64,000 nucleotides of DNA from Neorhizobium huautlense (GCF_030811685.1 NZ_JAUSRF010000023.1:26603-90602); one strand, 5' to 3'; positions 1-9,520 are shown, counted from the first letter of the stretch. Made by a program: numbers and translations. The notes: a model not told the origin generated them from the sequence alone.

Positions 1-543
1 GCGAGCCAGCGCGGCATACACATATTCATCGCCCCACTCGCCGTTAAACCGATCGTTTTCGATCAGATGTGCCTCACGCCGCAGACCCAGCCGCTCGACG
101 ATGCCGACCGAGCCTTTGTTGCGGCTGTCTAACCGGGCAAAAATGCGATGAAAACCAAAGGCTTCGAAACCTACGCTAATCATCGCCGACACGGCTTCCG
201 TCGCATAACCTTTTCCGCCGTAATCGGGATGGAAAACGTAACCGACCTCGGCCTGCAGCGCGGCTTTGTTGGCAAGCTTCAGCATAACATCACCGATCAG
301 GGCGCCATCATCTTTCCGGGTGACGGCGAAGTGAAAATCGTCGCCGTCGTTTTCAAACGGCGCCTCCAGCAATTTTGCGAATTTTTCCTCCAACACAGTA
401 CCGGTCGAGGGCGTGGCATAGAGGTAACGATAGACATCCTCGCGCGTGCGGTAGGCAGCGTAACTCTCAAGATCACCGGGCAGAAACTTGCGGAGGATGA
501 GACGTTCCGTGGTGACGGAGGTGGGGAGAGACTGAAGGTTCAT
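1..543 (-). CDS. GNAT N-acetyltransferase, RimJ/RimL type (C-terminus cut by window edge)
   Basis: Acetyl-CoA-dependent N-acetyltransferase; the substrate cannot be told from sequence. About 181 residues are visible and the frame is still open at the left edge. It begins in RimJ/RimL style (TTERLILRKFLPGD) and carries the acetyl-CoA motif A GYVFHPDYGGKGYATEAV near residue 100, followed by GFHRIFARLDSRNKGS, typical of the family. The second of two nearby ATGs is chosen because a GGA sits 6 bases before it; the upstream one (549) has no room for a ribosome site. It lies 40 bases downstream of a small gene and may be the tail of the same transcript. Confidence 0.85.
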   Translation of the reverse strand, partial: MNLQSLPTSVTTERLILRKFLPGDLESYAAYRTREDVYRYLYATPSTGTVLEEKFAKLLEAPFENDGDDFHFAVTRKDDGALIGDVMLKLANKAALQAEVGYVFHPDYGGKGYATEAVSAMISVGFEAFGFHRIFARLDSRNKGSVGIVERLGLRREAHLIENDRFNGEWGDEYVYAALAR

Positions 544-583
544 TGTCATTCCGTATGCGTTTTGAAGCGAAGGATGACCACCC

Positions 584-877
584 TCACAGAGAGCCGACAG
601 GCCAGCGCGCCAATGTCCGGGCGACCGCCGCCCTCACCTGTTCTTCCGTCGGGTTTTCCACCTCGAAATAGCGTCCAAAACTGGCTGCAAGAGCAGCAAT
701 ATCTGCCGCGGAAAGCGTGGCAAGGCGATCCGGGCCGACCTCATCGCCAAGGACCCTCCAGATGGCCTCGCAGCATTCGTGCGCGGAGGCATCTTCAAAG
801 GGCAAAGGCGGCGACAGGCACTGGCCGAATTCCTCCCCCATGGCCTGCTCGAAATCCATGCGATCCGTTTCGTTCAT
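584..877 (-). CDS. Hypothetical small protein, 97 aa
   Basis: I do not recognise a family. The product is an acidic soluble protein beginning MNETDRMDFEQAMGEEF, with no signal peptide or membrane segment and a helical, Ala/Glu-rich second half (NPTEEQVRAAVARTLARW). The frame extends upstream to 1006, but the ATG at 877 is preferred: it follows the DUF1467 stop by 10 bases and has GGTGAGG before it, which suggests co-transcription with that gene. Function is unknown. Confidence 0.6.
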   Translation of the reverse strand: MNETDRMDFEQAMGEEFGQCLSPPLPFEDASAHECCEAIWRVLGDEVGPDRLATLSAADIAALAASFGRYFEVENPTEEQVRAAVARTLARWPVGSL

Positions 878-887
878 TCTGCGAACC

Positions 888-1157
888 TCACCCGAAATCC
901 GGCAGAATGACCGGCAGAGAACTGACGCTGATGCCGAAGACATGCGAGGCGAGCATCCAGCCACCATGGATGACGGCAGCGATGAGGCTGGTGACGAGAA
1001 CGACACGCAGGCCGCGGAATTTTGCCGGCGCGCTTGCGACCGTGCCGAGCACCACTTCGCCTTCTTCCTGCTGGCTGCGCATGCCGATGGGCAGCACGAT
1101 GAACAAAGTCAGCCACCAGATGACGAAATAGACCGCGAATGTCGACAGGAAAGGCAT
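888..1157 (-). CDS. DUF1467 family small inner-membrane protein
   Basis: An 89-residue protein with two hydrophobic segments (about residues 5-25 and 52-75) separated by the polar stretch GMRSQQEEGEVVLGTVASAP, the pattern of DUF1467, a family of unknown function found mainly in Alphaproteobacteria. The QQEEGEVVLGT stretch between the membrane spans is the most recognisable part. In rhizobia this gene commonly follows the methylmalonyl-CoA epimerase gene downstream of complex I, as here. No enzymatic residues are evident. Confidence 0.75.
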   Translation of the reverse strand: MPFLSTFAVYFVIWWLTLFIVLPIGMRSQQEEGEVVLGTVASAPAKFRGLRVVLVTSLIAAVIHGGWMLASHVFGISVSSLPVILPDFG

Positions 1158-1279
1158 TTCTCACTCCTCCATTACCCCGCACCGATTATAGGGGGAATGC
1201 GCCCAAGCTCAATTGCAGCGATGCATGAAGCGTTTCGGAAAATGATTCCGGCAATGGTGCCAAGCCATTGAATTCGGAT

Positions 1280-1681
1280 TCAAATCTGCTCCAACTCGGT
1301 GAGCGTGCCGGAAAAATCCTTCGGGTGCAGGAAGAGCACTGGCTTGCCATGCGCGCCGATTTTTGGCGTTCCGTCACCCAGCACGCGCAGGCCAAGCGCC
1401 ACCGCCCTGTCGCGTGCGGCAAGGATGTCGGGCACCTCGTAACAGACATGATGCATGCCGCCGGCCGGATTTTTTTCGAGAAAGCCAGCAATCGGCGAGT
1501 TTTCGCCGAGCGGTTCCAGCAGCTCCACCTTGGTATTTTCGAGTGTGACGAAAACCACGGTGACGCCGTGCTCCGGCAGGGGGTGCGGATCGGAAACCGC
1601 AGCGCCGAGATTTTTATAGGGCATCGCGGCAGCCGTAAGGTTGGGAACCGCGATGGCGATGTGATTGATACGGCCGAGCAT
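1280..1681 (-). CDS. mce: Methylmalonyl-CoA epimerase
   Basis: Interconverts (S)- and (R)-methylmalonyl-CoA so that propionyl-CoA carbon can reach succinyl-CoA through the B12-dependent mutase; cytosolic. The 133-residue length and single vicinal-oxygen-chelate fold match the family. Candidate metal ligands are His7 (INHIAIAV), Glu53 (KVELLEP), His77/His78 (GGMHHVCYEV) and Glu129 near the C-terminus (LTELEQI). It lies between a 42-residue peptide gene and DUF1467, a neighbourhood conserved downstream of nuo and rnj in rhizobia. The mutase and carboxylase genes are not in this window. Confidence 0.92.
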   Translation of the reverse strand: MLGRINHIAIAVPNLTAAAMPYKNLGAAVSDPHPLPEHGVTVVFVTLENTKVELLEPLGENSPIAGFLEKNPAGGMHHVCYEVPDILAARDRAVALGLRVLGDGTPKIGAHGKPVLFLHPKDFSGTLTELEQI

Positions 1682-1843
1682 GGCTTCCTCCCGACAGAGA
1701 TTAACCCTGCCATGGCAGGAACAGACAGGACCGCAGCATCTTTATCTCCCGTCGACGGGAGAAGCTACAAGATCACGACCACGCTTCAGCCAAGGTCACC
1801 AATCCTGGTGATGAGGGGCAAAGTCCCTGCCCCACAGATACCC

Positions 1844-1972
1844 TCAGCGAACCACACTCACCGTGGTCGCAGCCATTTCGGCGGTGCTGTCCTGCGTTAC
1901 CGAAGCAACGAACACGATCGCCAACAGCGCCGCGCAGATAACGGCGGCGCCCAGGAAATTTCCAGGTCTCAT
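1844..1972 (-). CDS. Small single-pass membrane peptide, 42 aa
   Basis: A short frame encoding MRPGNFLGAAVICAALL followed by more hydrophobic residues and a polar tail ending TVSVVR: one membrane segment at about residues 5-25. Two ATGs lie in frame; the one at 1972 is chosen because GGAG lies 8 bases before it, whereas the ATG at 1978 is only 2 bases from the same site. It sits between the rnj terminator and mce on the same strand. No family is recognised. Its coding status rests on the ribosome site and the hydrophobic profile only. Confidence 0.5.
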   Translation of the reverse strand: MRPGNFLGAAVICAALLAIVFVASVTQDSTAEMAATTVSVVR

Positions 1973-2016
1973 TAACATGTCTCCGAATCGTCCCAGCCAA
2001 TCGAAGAGCTAACACA

Positions 2017-2052
2017 TGAAAATGGCGCGGAGCTTTCACACATCCGCGCCAT
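2017..2052 (-). terminator. Intrinsic terminator after rnj
   Basis: A perfect 10-base stem, ATGGCGCGGA (2022-2031) with TCCGCGCCAT (2043-2052), followed on the minus strand by TTTTC. It lies 45 bases beyond the rnj stop and probably ends the nuo-birA-rnj transcript. Confidence 0.7.
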
Positions 2053-2097
2053 CGCATCACACAAACGTCAATTCAGGGCCGGTGTGACCCTTTGGAC

Positions 2098-3765
2098 TCA
2101 GAGACGGGTAACAAAAACCGTCACGATCGGCTTTTTGCCCCAGCCGTTATTGGCAGCCGAACGCACAGCACGACGAACGGATTCGCGCAGCATGTCGAGA
2201 TCCTTGCGGCGCGCGCGCGGGATGCTTTCGACGGCGCCAAGAACCGCATCATAAAGTGTGTCTTCCATGCTCTCGCCCTCGTCATCCACATCCGGCAGGC
2301 CGAACAGGACGATATCGGGGTCAGCAAGAAAATCGTGGCGGCTGTCGAGCAGCACGTTGACCGAGACGTGTCCCACATAGGAGAGCTTGCGGCGATCGCC
2401 GATACCCATCTCCTCGAAATCGCCGATCAGCTTGCCATCCTTGTAGATACGGCCGAAAGGCACATCCGCGATGATTTCGGCCGGGCCCGGAGCGAGACGC
2501 AGCATGTTGCCGTTGCGCACGCGCGGCACGGTCTTGATGCCGGCGCCGAGCGCCAGATCACGCTGCGACGTCAGGTGCGCGGCTTCGCCGTGAACCGGCA
2601 CGAGGATTTCGGGACGGGTCCACTCGTACATTTTCAGGAGTTCGTTGCGGCGCGGGTGACCGGAGACGTGGACGAGCGCCTGGGTATCGGTGACGATGTT
2701 GACGCCCTGCTCGATCAGGCCGTTCATGATCTCGAGGATCGGCTTTTCATTGCCGGGAATGGTGCGCGAGGAAAACACCACCGTATCGCCGGCGGCAAGT
2801 GCGACATTGCGCATCTCGTCACGCGACAGTTTTGCCAGCGCTGCGCGCGGCTCGCCCTGGCTGCCGGTGAGGATGACCACGACCTTGTCGCGCGGGATAT
2901 AACCGAATTCATCCTCGGCGATGAAAGGCTTGATGTCATCCATGATGCCGATGTCGCGGGCGACGGAGACAACGCGCTTCAGCGACGAGCCGAGCAGCAG
3001 GACTTCCCGACCCGCGGCTTCTGCGGCAAGCGCGATGGAGCGGATGCGGCCGACATTCGACGAGAAGGTGGTGACGGCGACGCGGCCTTCGGCGGCCTCG
3101 ATGACTTTCTGCAGGCCTCTCGACACTTCCTCTTCGGACGGCGAGATGCCATCACGCATGGCGTTGGTCGAGTCGCACATGACGGCGAGAACGCCTTCGT
3201 CGCCGATGGCGCGGAAACGGTCTTCGTCGGTCAGCGGGCCGAGCGACGGGTTATGGTCGATTTTCCAGTCGCCGGTGTGGATGACATTGCCGAGCGGCGT
3301 GCGGATGACCAGCGACATCGGCTCGGGAATGGAATGGTTGACGCCGACGGCCTCGACTTCGAACGGCCCGACATTGATGCGGTCGCCGGCCTTGAAGATG
3401 GTGATCGGGATTTCGGCGCGGGTGCCTTCGTAATTACGCTTGGCTTCCAGCATGCCGGCGGTGAACGGCGAGGCATAGACCGGCACGTTGAGGCCCGGCC
3501 AGATGTCGTTCAACGCGCCATAATGGTCTTCATGCGCGTGGGTGATGAAGATGCCCTTGAGGTTCTTCTTCTTGTCGGCGAGGAAGCGGACATCGGGCAG
3601 TACCAGATCGACACCCGGCAGGTCGGGGCCTGGGAAGGTAACGCCGCAATCGACCATGATCCACTGGCGGGTTGCCTCGGGGCCAAAGCCGTAGAGCGCG
3701 AGGTTCATGCCGATCTCGCCTACGCCGCCCAGCGGCAAAAATACCAGTTCGTCCTTGGAGGCCAT
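2098..3765 (-). CDS. rnj: Ribonuclease J
   Basis: Zinc-dependent metallo-beta-lactamase/beta-CASP nuclease with 5'-3' exonuclease and endonuclease activity; in rhizobia it matures rRNA and turns over RNA. The 555-residue product begins MASKDELVFLPLGGVGEIGM; the zinc motif HAHEDH is at residues 76-81, followed by further family blocks VIHTGDWKID, MCDSTNA and VSGHP, and VPVHGEAAH near the beta-CASP end. An ATG at 3786 overlaps the birA stop as ATGA and would add 7 residues; 3765 is preferred because AGGA precedes it and homologues start at this point. It is translated close behind birA. Confidence 0.95.
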   Translation of the reverse strand: MASKDELVFLPLGGVGEIGMNLALYGFGPEATRQWIMVDCGVTFPGPDLPGVDLVLPDVRFLADKKKNLKGIFITHAHEDHYGALNDIWPGLNVPVYASPFTAGMLEAKRNYEGTRAEIPITIFKAGDRINVGPFEVEAVGVNHSIPEPMSLVIRTPLGNVIHTGDWKIDHNPSLGPLTDEDRFRAIGDEGVLAVMCDSTNAMRDGISPSEEEVSRGLQKVIEAAEGRVAVTTFSSNVGRIRSIALAAEAAGREVLLLGSSLKRVVSVARDIGIMDDIKPFIAEDEFGYIPRDKVVVILTGSQGEPRAALAKLSRDEMRNVALAAGDTVVFSSRTIPGNEKPILEIMNGLIEQGVNIVTDTQALVHVSGHPRRNELLKMYEWTRPEILVPVHGEAAHLTSQRDLALGAGIKTVPRVRNGNMLRLAPGPAEIIADVPFGRIYKDGKLIGDFEEMGIGDRRKLSYVGHVSVNVLLDSRHDFLADPDIVLFGLPDVDDEGESMEDTLYDAVLGAVESIPRARRKDLDMLRESVRRAVRSAANNGWGKKPIVTVFVTRL

Positions 3766-3782
3766 ATTGTCCTGTTTCCGAT

Positions 3783-4541
3783 TCATGCAAAAAATACGTC
3801 GCCGGCAGCTATGGGCATAAGTTCGGTGCCCGTGTCCAGCATCAGCAAGCCTTTATCATCAATTCCGGCAAAGCGCCCGGAAATCGAGTGATTCGGCAGA
3901 TTGACGGTGATCTTCTCACCGATGCCGCAGGCGACGCCACGCCACTGCGCCGTGATTTCGGCAATACCAAGGCCTTCGTTCCACACACCCAGAACCTGCG
4001 CCATCTCCTTGTAAAGATGCGCGAAAATCTCATCCGCCGTGGCTGTGACGCCGTAATCTTCAAGCGAGGCAACGGCGTATTGAGCGCTATCCGGCTTGTG
4101 GCGGATATTGATGCCGATACCGATGACGAGAGCGCCTTTTCCGTTCGCCAACATTTCCGCTTCGAGCAATATGCCGCAGGTTTTCCTGCGTTCTATCAAG
4201 ATATCGTTCGGCCATTTGACCTCGACCGGTGGCGTACCGGGCGGCATCACGGCTGCAATGGCGTTGCGGACGGCAAGGGCGACAGCCAGCGGAAGCGAGG
4301 CGGTGCGTTCGATCGGCGCGGGGTCGATCAACAGGAGCGTGGCGTAAAGATTGCCGGTCTCAGACGTCCATGCCCTCCCTCTACGACCACGCCCGGCGTT
4401 TTGGCGCCGGGCGGTGATCCAGAGAAGACCTTGGTCTCCTGCCCTCGCAGCTGCGAGGGCATCTGTATTTGTGGAGCCGACTTCATCCAGCGCGATATGC
4501 CTGAAGGCTTCGAGCGGGAAGCGGCGTCTGTCTTGCATCAT
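3783..4541 (-). CDS. birA: Biotin--[acetyl-CoA-carboxylase] ligase
   Basis: Activates biotin with ATP and attaches it to the biotin carrier lysine of carboxylases. At 252 residues it has only the catalytic and C-terminal domains and lacks the N-terminal winged helix of E. coli BirA, so it should be a ligase without repressor function. The biotinyl-AMP loop GRGRRGRAW is at about residues 50-58 and EVKWPNDILI supplies the catalytic-lysine region. Two adjacent ATGs start one base after the nuoN stop, and the gene ends in an ATGA overlap with an alternative rnj start, so translational coupling on both sides is likely. Confidence 0.93.
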   Translation of the reverse strand: MMQDRRRFPLEAFRHIALDEVGSTNTDALAAARAGDQGLLWITARRQNAGRGRRGRAWTSETGNLYATLLLIDPAPIERTASLPLAVALAVRNAIAAVMPPGTPPVEVKWPNDILIERRKTCGILLEAEMLANGKGALVIGIGINIRHKPDSAQYAVASLEDYGVTATADEIFAHLYKEMAQVLGVWNEGLGIAEITAQWRGVACGIGEKITVNLPNHSISGRFAGIDDKGLLMLDTGTELMPIAAGDVFFA

Positions 4542-4542
4542 C

Positions 4543-5985
4543 TCAGAAGAAGGACTTTGCTGCCGCAGATGCTGCCGTGCCGACCGGACCGCCGAACAGC
4601 ACGTAGGCCGTGACGAACAGACCGGAGAAACCGAAGACCAGCTTGAGCAGGCCGGGCGTGCGGGCAAATTCGCCAACCGGCTTGTCGAACCACATCAGCT
4701 TCACGACGCGCAGGTAGTAGTACGCACCGACGACCGAGGAGAGCACGCCGATGACGGCAAGCGCGTAAAGCTTGGCTTCGATGGCAGCGAGGAAGACAAA
4801 ATACTTGGCGAAGAAACCGGCGAGCGGCGGAATGCCGGCAAGCGAGAACATCAGCGCGGTCAGAACCAGCGCCATGAACGGACGCGTGGAAGAAAGACCA
4901 GCCAGATCATCCACCGCTTCGACGGCAGTACCGTCAGCGCGGCGCATCGACATGATGCAGGCAAAGGTTCCAAGCGTCATGACCATGTAGATCAGCATGT
5001 AAAGCGCGATCGAGGACACACCGGTTTCCGAACCCGCGGCCAGACCGACGAGCGCGTAACCCATGTGACCGATGGAGGAATAGGCCATCAGTCGCTTGAT
5101 GTTTTTCTGGCCGATGGCCGCAAACGAACCGAGCAGCATGGAAGCGATCGCGATGAAGACGACGACCTGGCGCCAATCGGCAACGACCGGGATGAAGGCG
5201 TCGGACACGATGCGCACCAGGATGGCCATGGCGGCGACCTTGGGGCCGGAAGCGAAGAAGGCGGTGACGGGGGTCGGCGCACCTTCATAAACGTCCGGCG
5301 TCCACATGTGGAACGGCACGGCCGAGATCTTGAACGCCAGACCGGCGAGAACGAAGACCAGACCGAAAACGAGGCCGAGCGAACGGGTTTCCTGGCTGAG
5401 AACCTGGGCGATCTGTTCGAAGCCGGTATTGCCGGTGAAACCATAGACCAGCGACATGCCGTAAAGCAGCATGCCGGAGGACAGCGCGCCGAGAACGAAA
5501 TATTTGAGGCCGGCTTCCGTCGAACGGATGCTGTCGCGGTTGAAGGCGGCAACGACATAAAGCGACAGCGACATCAACTCGAGGCCGAGATAGAGCGCGA
5601 TCAGGTCGTTGGCCGAGATCAAGAGCATCATGCCGAGCGTGGCAAGCAGGACGAGAACCGGAAATTCCGGCTTGTCGATCTGGTCGGACTTGGCATTGGC
5701 GAAGGTCATCAGCAGCGCGACGATCGAACCGAACAGCGCGGTTGCCTTCATGAAGCGGGCAAAGCCGTCCATCATGAACGCGCCGTTATAGGCTTCGCCT
5801 GCCGGGGCCACGAAGATGATCATGACGAGCGCCACGATCATGACGGCAATGGTGAGGCCGGTTACCAGCGGCGACGAGCGGTCGCCACTGAAGACGCCGA
5901 TCATCAGGAGCGCCAGCGCACCGAGCGCCAGAAGAACTTCCGGGCTCGAGATCTGCAGGCTGGCAAGGAGTAGTTCAGCGGTCAT
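4543..5985 (-). CDS. nuoN: NADH-quinone oxidoreductase subunit N
   Basis: Antiporter-like membrane subunit of complex I, one of three proton-channel subunits. The 480-residue product is almost wholly hydrophobic, with about 14 membrane helices. The conserved glutamate lies in ALYLGLELMSLSLYV, and later polar residues lie in KRLMAYSSIGHMGYALVG and in the broken helix near AGLAFKISAVPFHMW. It is the last nuo gene; birA begins immediately after the stop. Confidence 0.97.
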   Translation of the reverse strand: MTAELLLASLQISSPEVLLALGALALLMIGVFSGDRSSPLVTGLTIAVMIVALVMIIFVAPAGEAYNGAFMMDGFARFMKATALFGSIVALLMTFANAKSDQIDKPEFPVLVLLATLGMMLLISANDLIALYLGLELMSLSLYVVAAFNRDSIRSTEAGLKYFVLGALSSGMLLYGMSLVYGFTGNTGFEQIAQVLSQETRSLGLVFGLVFVLAGLAFKISAVPFHMWTPDVYEGAPTPVTAFFASGPKVAAMAILVRIVSDAFIPVVADWRQVVVFIAIASMLLGSFAAIGQKNIKRLMAYSSIGHMGYALVGLAAGSETGVSSIALYMLIYMVMTLGTFACIMSMRRADGTAVEAVDDLAGLSSTRPFMALVLTALMFSLAGIPPLAGFFAKYFVFLAAIEAKLYALAVIGVLSSVVGAYYYLRVVKLMWFDKPVGEFARTPGLLKLVFGFSGLFVTAYVLFGGPVGTAASAAAKSFF

Positions 5986-6001
5986 ATCAGTCCGTCCCGT
6001 C

Positions 6002-7516
6002 TCAGTGCGTTACTGCGAGCGCAAGCTTTTGCGCTGCCTGCAGGGCTGCCGAGTAATTGTTGACCAGCGCGTCGATCGACGCGGCAGTCACGTCGAATAC
6101 CGGCGCCGGATAGAAGCCGAAGAAGATGGTGAGCGCAATCAGCGGGTAAAGAAGGATTTTCTCACGCGTTGAAAGGTCCAGCAACTGCTTGAGGTTTTCC
6201 TTCTCCAGCGCACCGAACAGAACCCGGCGGTAGAGCCACAGAGCGTAGCAGGCCGACAGGATGACACCGGTAGCGGCAAACAGGGCCACCCAGGTATTGA
6301 CGCGGAAGACGCCGATGATGGTCAGGAACTCGCCGATGAAGCCAGACGTACCCGGCAGGCCGACATTGGCCATGGTGAAGATCATCATCGCCACGGCGTA
6401 TTTCGGCATGTTGTTGACGAGACCGCCGTAAGCGGAGATCTCGCGGGTGTGCAGGCGGTCATAAACGACGCCGACGCAAAGGAAGAGCGCGCCGGACACG
6501 ATACCGTGCGACAGCATCTGGAACACCGCACCCTGCACGCCCTGCGTATTGGCGGCAAAGATACCCATGGTCACGTAGCCCATGTGGGCAACCGACGAAT
6601 AGGCAATCAGCTTCTTGATGTCGTCCTGCATCATCGCGACCAGCGAGGTGTAAATGATGGCGATGACGGACAGCGCGAACACCATCGGCGCAAAATAGTC
6701 CGACGCCAGCGGGAACATCTGCAGCAGGATACGGATCATGCCGTAACCGCCGAGCTTCAGCATGACGCCTGCCAGGATGACCGAACCTGCGGTCGGAGCC
6801 TGAACGTGCGCATCCGGAAGCCAGGTATGGACCGGCCACATCGGCATCTTGACAGCGAAGGCGGCGAAGCAGGCAAGGAAAAGCCAGGTCTGCATGCCGG
6901 CAGGGAAGCCGTGCTTCAGCAGTTCGACGATGTCGGTCGTGCCGGCGTTCCAGTACATGGCCATGATGGCGAGCATCATGAGAACCGAACCGAGCAGCGT
7001 GTAGAGGAAGAGCTTGTAGGATGCGTAGACGCGATCCTTGCCGCCCCAGACGCCGATGATGATGAACATCGGGATCAGGGTCGCTTCGAAGAATACGTAG
7101 AACAGAACGATGTCAAGCGAGACGAACACGCCGGTCATCGCCACCTGCAGGAGCAGGAAGGAGATCATGTATTCCTTGATGCGGTGTTCGATCGATTCCC
7201 AGCTTGCCAGCACGCAAAAGGGCATGAGGAAAGTGGTGAGGATGACGAACAGCATGGAAATGCCATCGACGCCGAGATGGTAGGAAATGCCGGTGCCGAG
7301 CCATTCATGCTTCTCGACCATCTGGAAGCCGGGGTTCGAATTGTCGAAGCCGATCCAGATGAACAGAGACACGATGAAGGTGACGACGGTGGTCGCCAGC
7401 GAGATGTTCAGGACATTGCGGCGGCCGTTCGCGCCCTCCTGCCCGGTGAGGAGCAGGAGCACCACGCCGACCAGCGGCAGGAAGGTGACCGTTGAAAGAA
7501 TGGGCCAATCGGTCAT
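6002..7516 (-). CDS. nuoM: NADH-quinone oxidoreductase subunit M
   Basis: Antiporter-like proton-pumping subunit of complex I (504 residues). Typical blocks are VFFEATLIPMFIIIGVWG with the key glutamate, FAVKMPMWPVHTWLPDAH with the channel lysine, and KKLIAYSSVAHMGYVTMG. The ATG at 7516 shares a base with the nuoL stop (TGATG), which decides the start; a frame extension to 7543 lies inside nuoL. It is followed by nuoN after 16 bases. Confidence 0.97.
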   Translation of the reverse strand: MTDWPILSTVTFLPLVGVVLLLLTGQEGANGRRNVLNISLATTVVTFIVSLFIWIGFDNSNPGFQMVEKHEWLGTGISYHLGVDGISMLFVILTTFLMPFCVLASWESIEHRIKEYMISFLLLQVAMTGVFVSLDIVLFYVFFEATLIPMFIIIGVWGGKDRVYASYKLFLYTLLGSVLMMLAIMAMYWNAGTTDIVELLKHGFPAGMQTWLFLACFAAFAVKMPMWPVHTWLPDAHVQAPTAGSVILAGVMLKLGGYGMIRILLQMFPLASDYFAPMVFALSVIAIIYTSLVAMMQDDIKKLIAYSSVAHMGYVTMGIFAANTQGVQGAVFQMLSHGIVSGALFLCVGVVYDRLHTREISAYGGLVNNMPKYAVAMMIFTMANVGLPGTSGFIGEFLTIIGVFRVNTWVALFAATGVILSACYALWLYRRVLFGALEKENLKQLLDLSTREKILLYPLIALTIFFGFYPAPVFDVTAASIDALVNNYSAALQAAQKLALAVTH

Positions 7517-9513
7517 CAGAAGGAACTCCCGAGCATCATCCATGTGACGAGGGCGGCGATGCCGATCAGCATCGCAAACGCGTAGTGATAAAGGTAGCCG
7601 GACTGCAGACGCACGACATTGCGCGTAACGTCGACAACACGGGCGGCGATGCCGTTCGGGCCATAGGCGTCGATGACGGCGACGTCACCCTTCTTCCACA
7701 GGAAGCGGCCGAGTGCCTTTGCCGAACGAACGAACAGGAAGTCGTAGAGTTCGTCAAAATACCACTTGTTGAGCAGGAACTGGTAGAGGCCCTGCTGCGA
7801 AGCGGCCAGACGCTTCGGGGTTTCCGGCGACTTGATGTAGAAATACCAGGCGGTGACGAGACCGATCAGCATGGCGATGAACGGTGCAAGAGCAACGAGC
7901 GCCGGCACGTGGTGGAATTCGTGCAGCAGTTCGTTGTGCTCGGACGTGAACAGCGCCCCCGACCAGAACATTTCGTATTCGTGACCGTAGAAATATTCCT
8001 TGAAGACCACACCGGCAACAACCGCACCAACGGCAAGGATGTAGAGCGGCACCAGCATGACCTGCGGGCTTTCATGCACGTGGTGCATGACCTCGTGGCT
8101 CGCACGCGGCTTGCCGAAGAAGGTGAGGAACATCAGGCGCCACGAATAGAAGCTCGTGAACATGGCCGCGATCACCAGAAGCGTGAAGGCAAAGCCGGAA
8201 GCCGGCGAATGCGATGCGTAGGTCGCTTCGATGATGAAGTCCTTGGAGAAGAAGCCGGCAAAACCGACCGGCGTGAACGGAATGCCGACGCCGGTAATGG
8301 CGAGCGTACCGATCAGCATCATCACGAAAGTGACCTTGATGTGCGGACGCAGGCCGCCCATGTGGCGCATGTCCTGCTCACCATCGACGGCATGGATAAC
8401 CGAGCCGGCGCAAAGGAACAGGAGAGCCTTGAAGAAGGCGTGCGTGAACAGGTGGAAAACGGCTGCGCCATAAGCGCCGACGCCGAGCGCAACGAACATG
8501 TAACCGAGCTGCGAGCAGGTCGAATACGCGATGACGCGCTTGATGTCGTTCTGCACGAGGCCGACGGTGGCCGCGAAGAAGGCGGTGATGGCACCGATGA
8601 TGGTGACGACCAGCAGCGCATCCGGCGACAGTTCGAAGATCGGCGACATGCGGGCGACGAGGAAAACGCCGGCGGTGACCATGGTTGCGGCGTGAATGAG
8701 GGCCGAAACCGGGGTCGGGCCTTCCATCGCGTCCGGCAGCCAGGTGTGCAGCAGGAACTGCGCCGACTTACCCATCGCACCCATGAAGAGCAGGAGGCAG
8801 GTGACGGTGATCGCCGTGCTTCTGGTCAGTTCCATGCCGAAGAAGTTGGCAACGATCACGTTGGCGTCGCTTGCACCTTCATGCGGCATGTAGGTCGCGG
8901 CTGTGGCGAAGATGGTTTCGAAATTGATCGAACCGAACAGCACGAAGACGCAGCCGATGCCGAGGATGAAACCGAAGTCACCGACGCGGTTGACGATGAA
9001 GGCCTTCATGGCGGCAGCAGACGCGGACGGCTTCTTGAACCAGAAACCGATCAGCAGGTAGGACGCCAGACCCACGCCTTCCCAGCCGAAGAACATCTGC
9101 AGCAGGTTGTCGGCGGTGATGAGCATCAGCATCGCGAAGGTGAAGAGCGACAGGTACGCGAAGAAACGCGGACGATGCTCGTCGTGATGCATGTAGCCGA
9201 TCGAATAGAGATGCACGAGCGTAGACACGGTGTTGACCACGACGAACATGATCGCGCTCAGCGTGTCGATGCGGAAGGTCCATTCGACATCGATGCCGCC
9301 GGACTGGATCCAGCGCATGACGACGGCCTTGACGACCTCGCCCTCGGAATGACCGAGCGCGATATCGAAAAAGACGATCCACGACAGGATTGCCGCGACG
9401 ATCATCAGACCGGTGGTGACGTATTCCGATGCCTTGGCGCCGATCTGACGGCCAAAAAGGCCGGCGATCAGGAAGCCGATCAGGGGAAGAAAGACGATTG
9501 CCTTGTAGATCAT
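7516..9513 (-). CDS. nuoL: NADH-quinone oxidoreductase subunit L
   Basis: Largest antiporter-like subunit of complex I (665 residues); it includes the long lateral helix that spans the membrane arm. Recognisable blocks are FFGWEGVGLASYLLIGFW with the functional glutamate, MGKSAQFLLHTWLPDAMEG with the channel lysine, and NDIKRVIAYSTCSQLGYM. The C-terminal third beyond about residue 480 holds the amphipathic helix and a final membrane anchor. The stop overlaps the nuoM start by one base and nuoK lies 7 bases upstream. Confidence 0.97.
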   Translation of the reverse strand: MIYKAIVFLPLIGFLIAGLFGRQIGAKASEYVTTGLMIVAAILSWIVFFDIALGHSEGEVVKAVVMRWIQSGGIDVEWTFRIDTLSAIMFVVVNTVSTLVHLYSIGYMHHDEHRPRFFAYLSLFTFAMLMLITADNLLQMFFGWEGVGLASYLLIGFWFKKPSASAAAMKAFIVNRVGDFGFILGIGCVFVLFGSINFETIFATAATYMPHEGASDANVIVANFFGMELTRSTAITVTCLLLFMGAMGKSAQFLLHTWLPDAMEGPTPVSALIHAATMVTAGVFLVARMSPIFELSPDALLVVTIIGAITAFFAATVGLVQNDIKRVIAYSTCSQLGYMFVALGVGAYGAAVFHLFTHAFFKALLFLCAGSVIHAVDGEQDMRHMGGLRPHIKVTFVMMLIGTLAITGVGIPFTPVGFAGFFSKDFIIEATYASHSPASGFAFTLLVIAAMFTSFYSWRLMFLTFFGKPRASHEVMHHVHESPQVMLVPLYILAVGAVVAGVVFKEYFYGHEYEMFWSGALFTSEHNELLHEFHHVPALVALAPFIAMLIGLVTAWYFYIKSPETPKRLAASQQGLYQFLLNKWYFDELYDFLFVRSAKALGRFLWKKGDVAVIDAYGPNGIAARVVDVTRNVVRLQSGYLYHYAFAMLIGIAALVTWMMLGSSF

Positions 9514-9520
9514 GACCCGA

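Noticed and set aside
2092..3891. Long plus-strand open frame (599 codons) opposite RNase J, and similar frames opposite nuoG (12412-14736), nuoL (7492-9540) and others
   Set aside because: They mirror strong genes on the minus strand, lack family similarity, and have Arg/Asp/His-rich compositions typical of antisense frames in high-GC genes.
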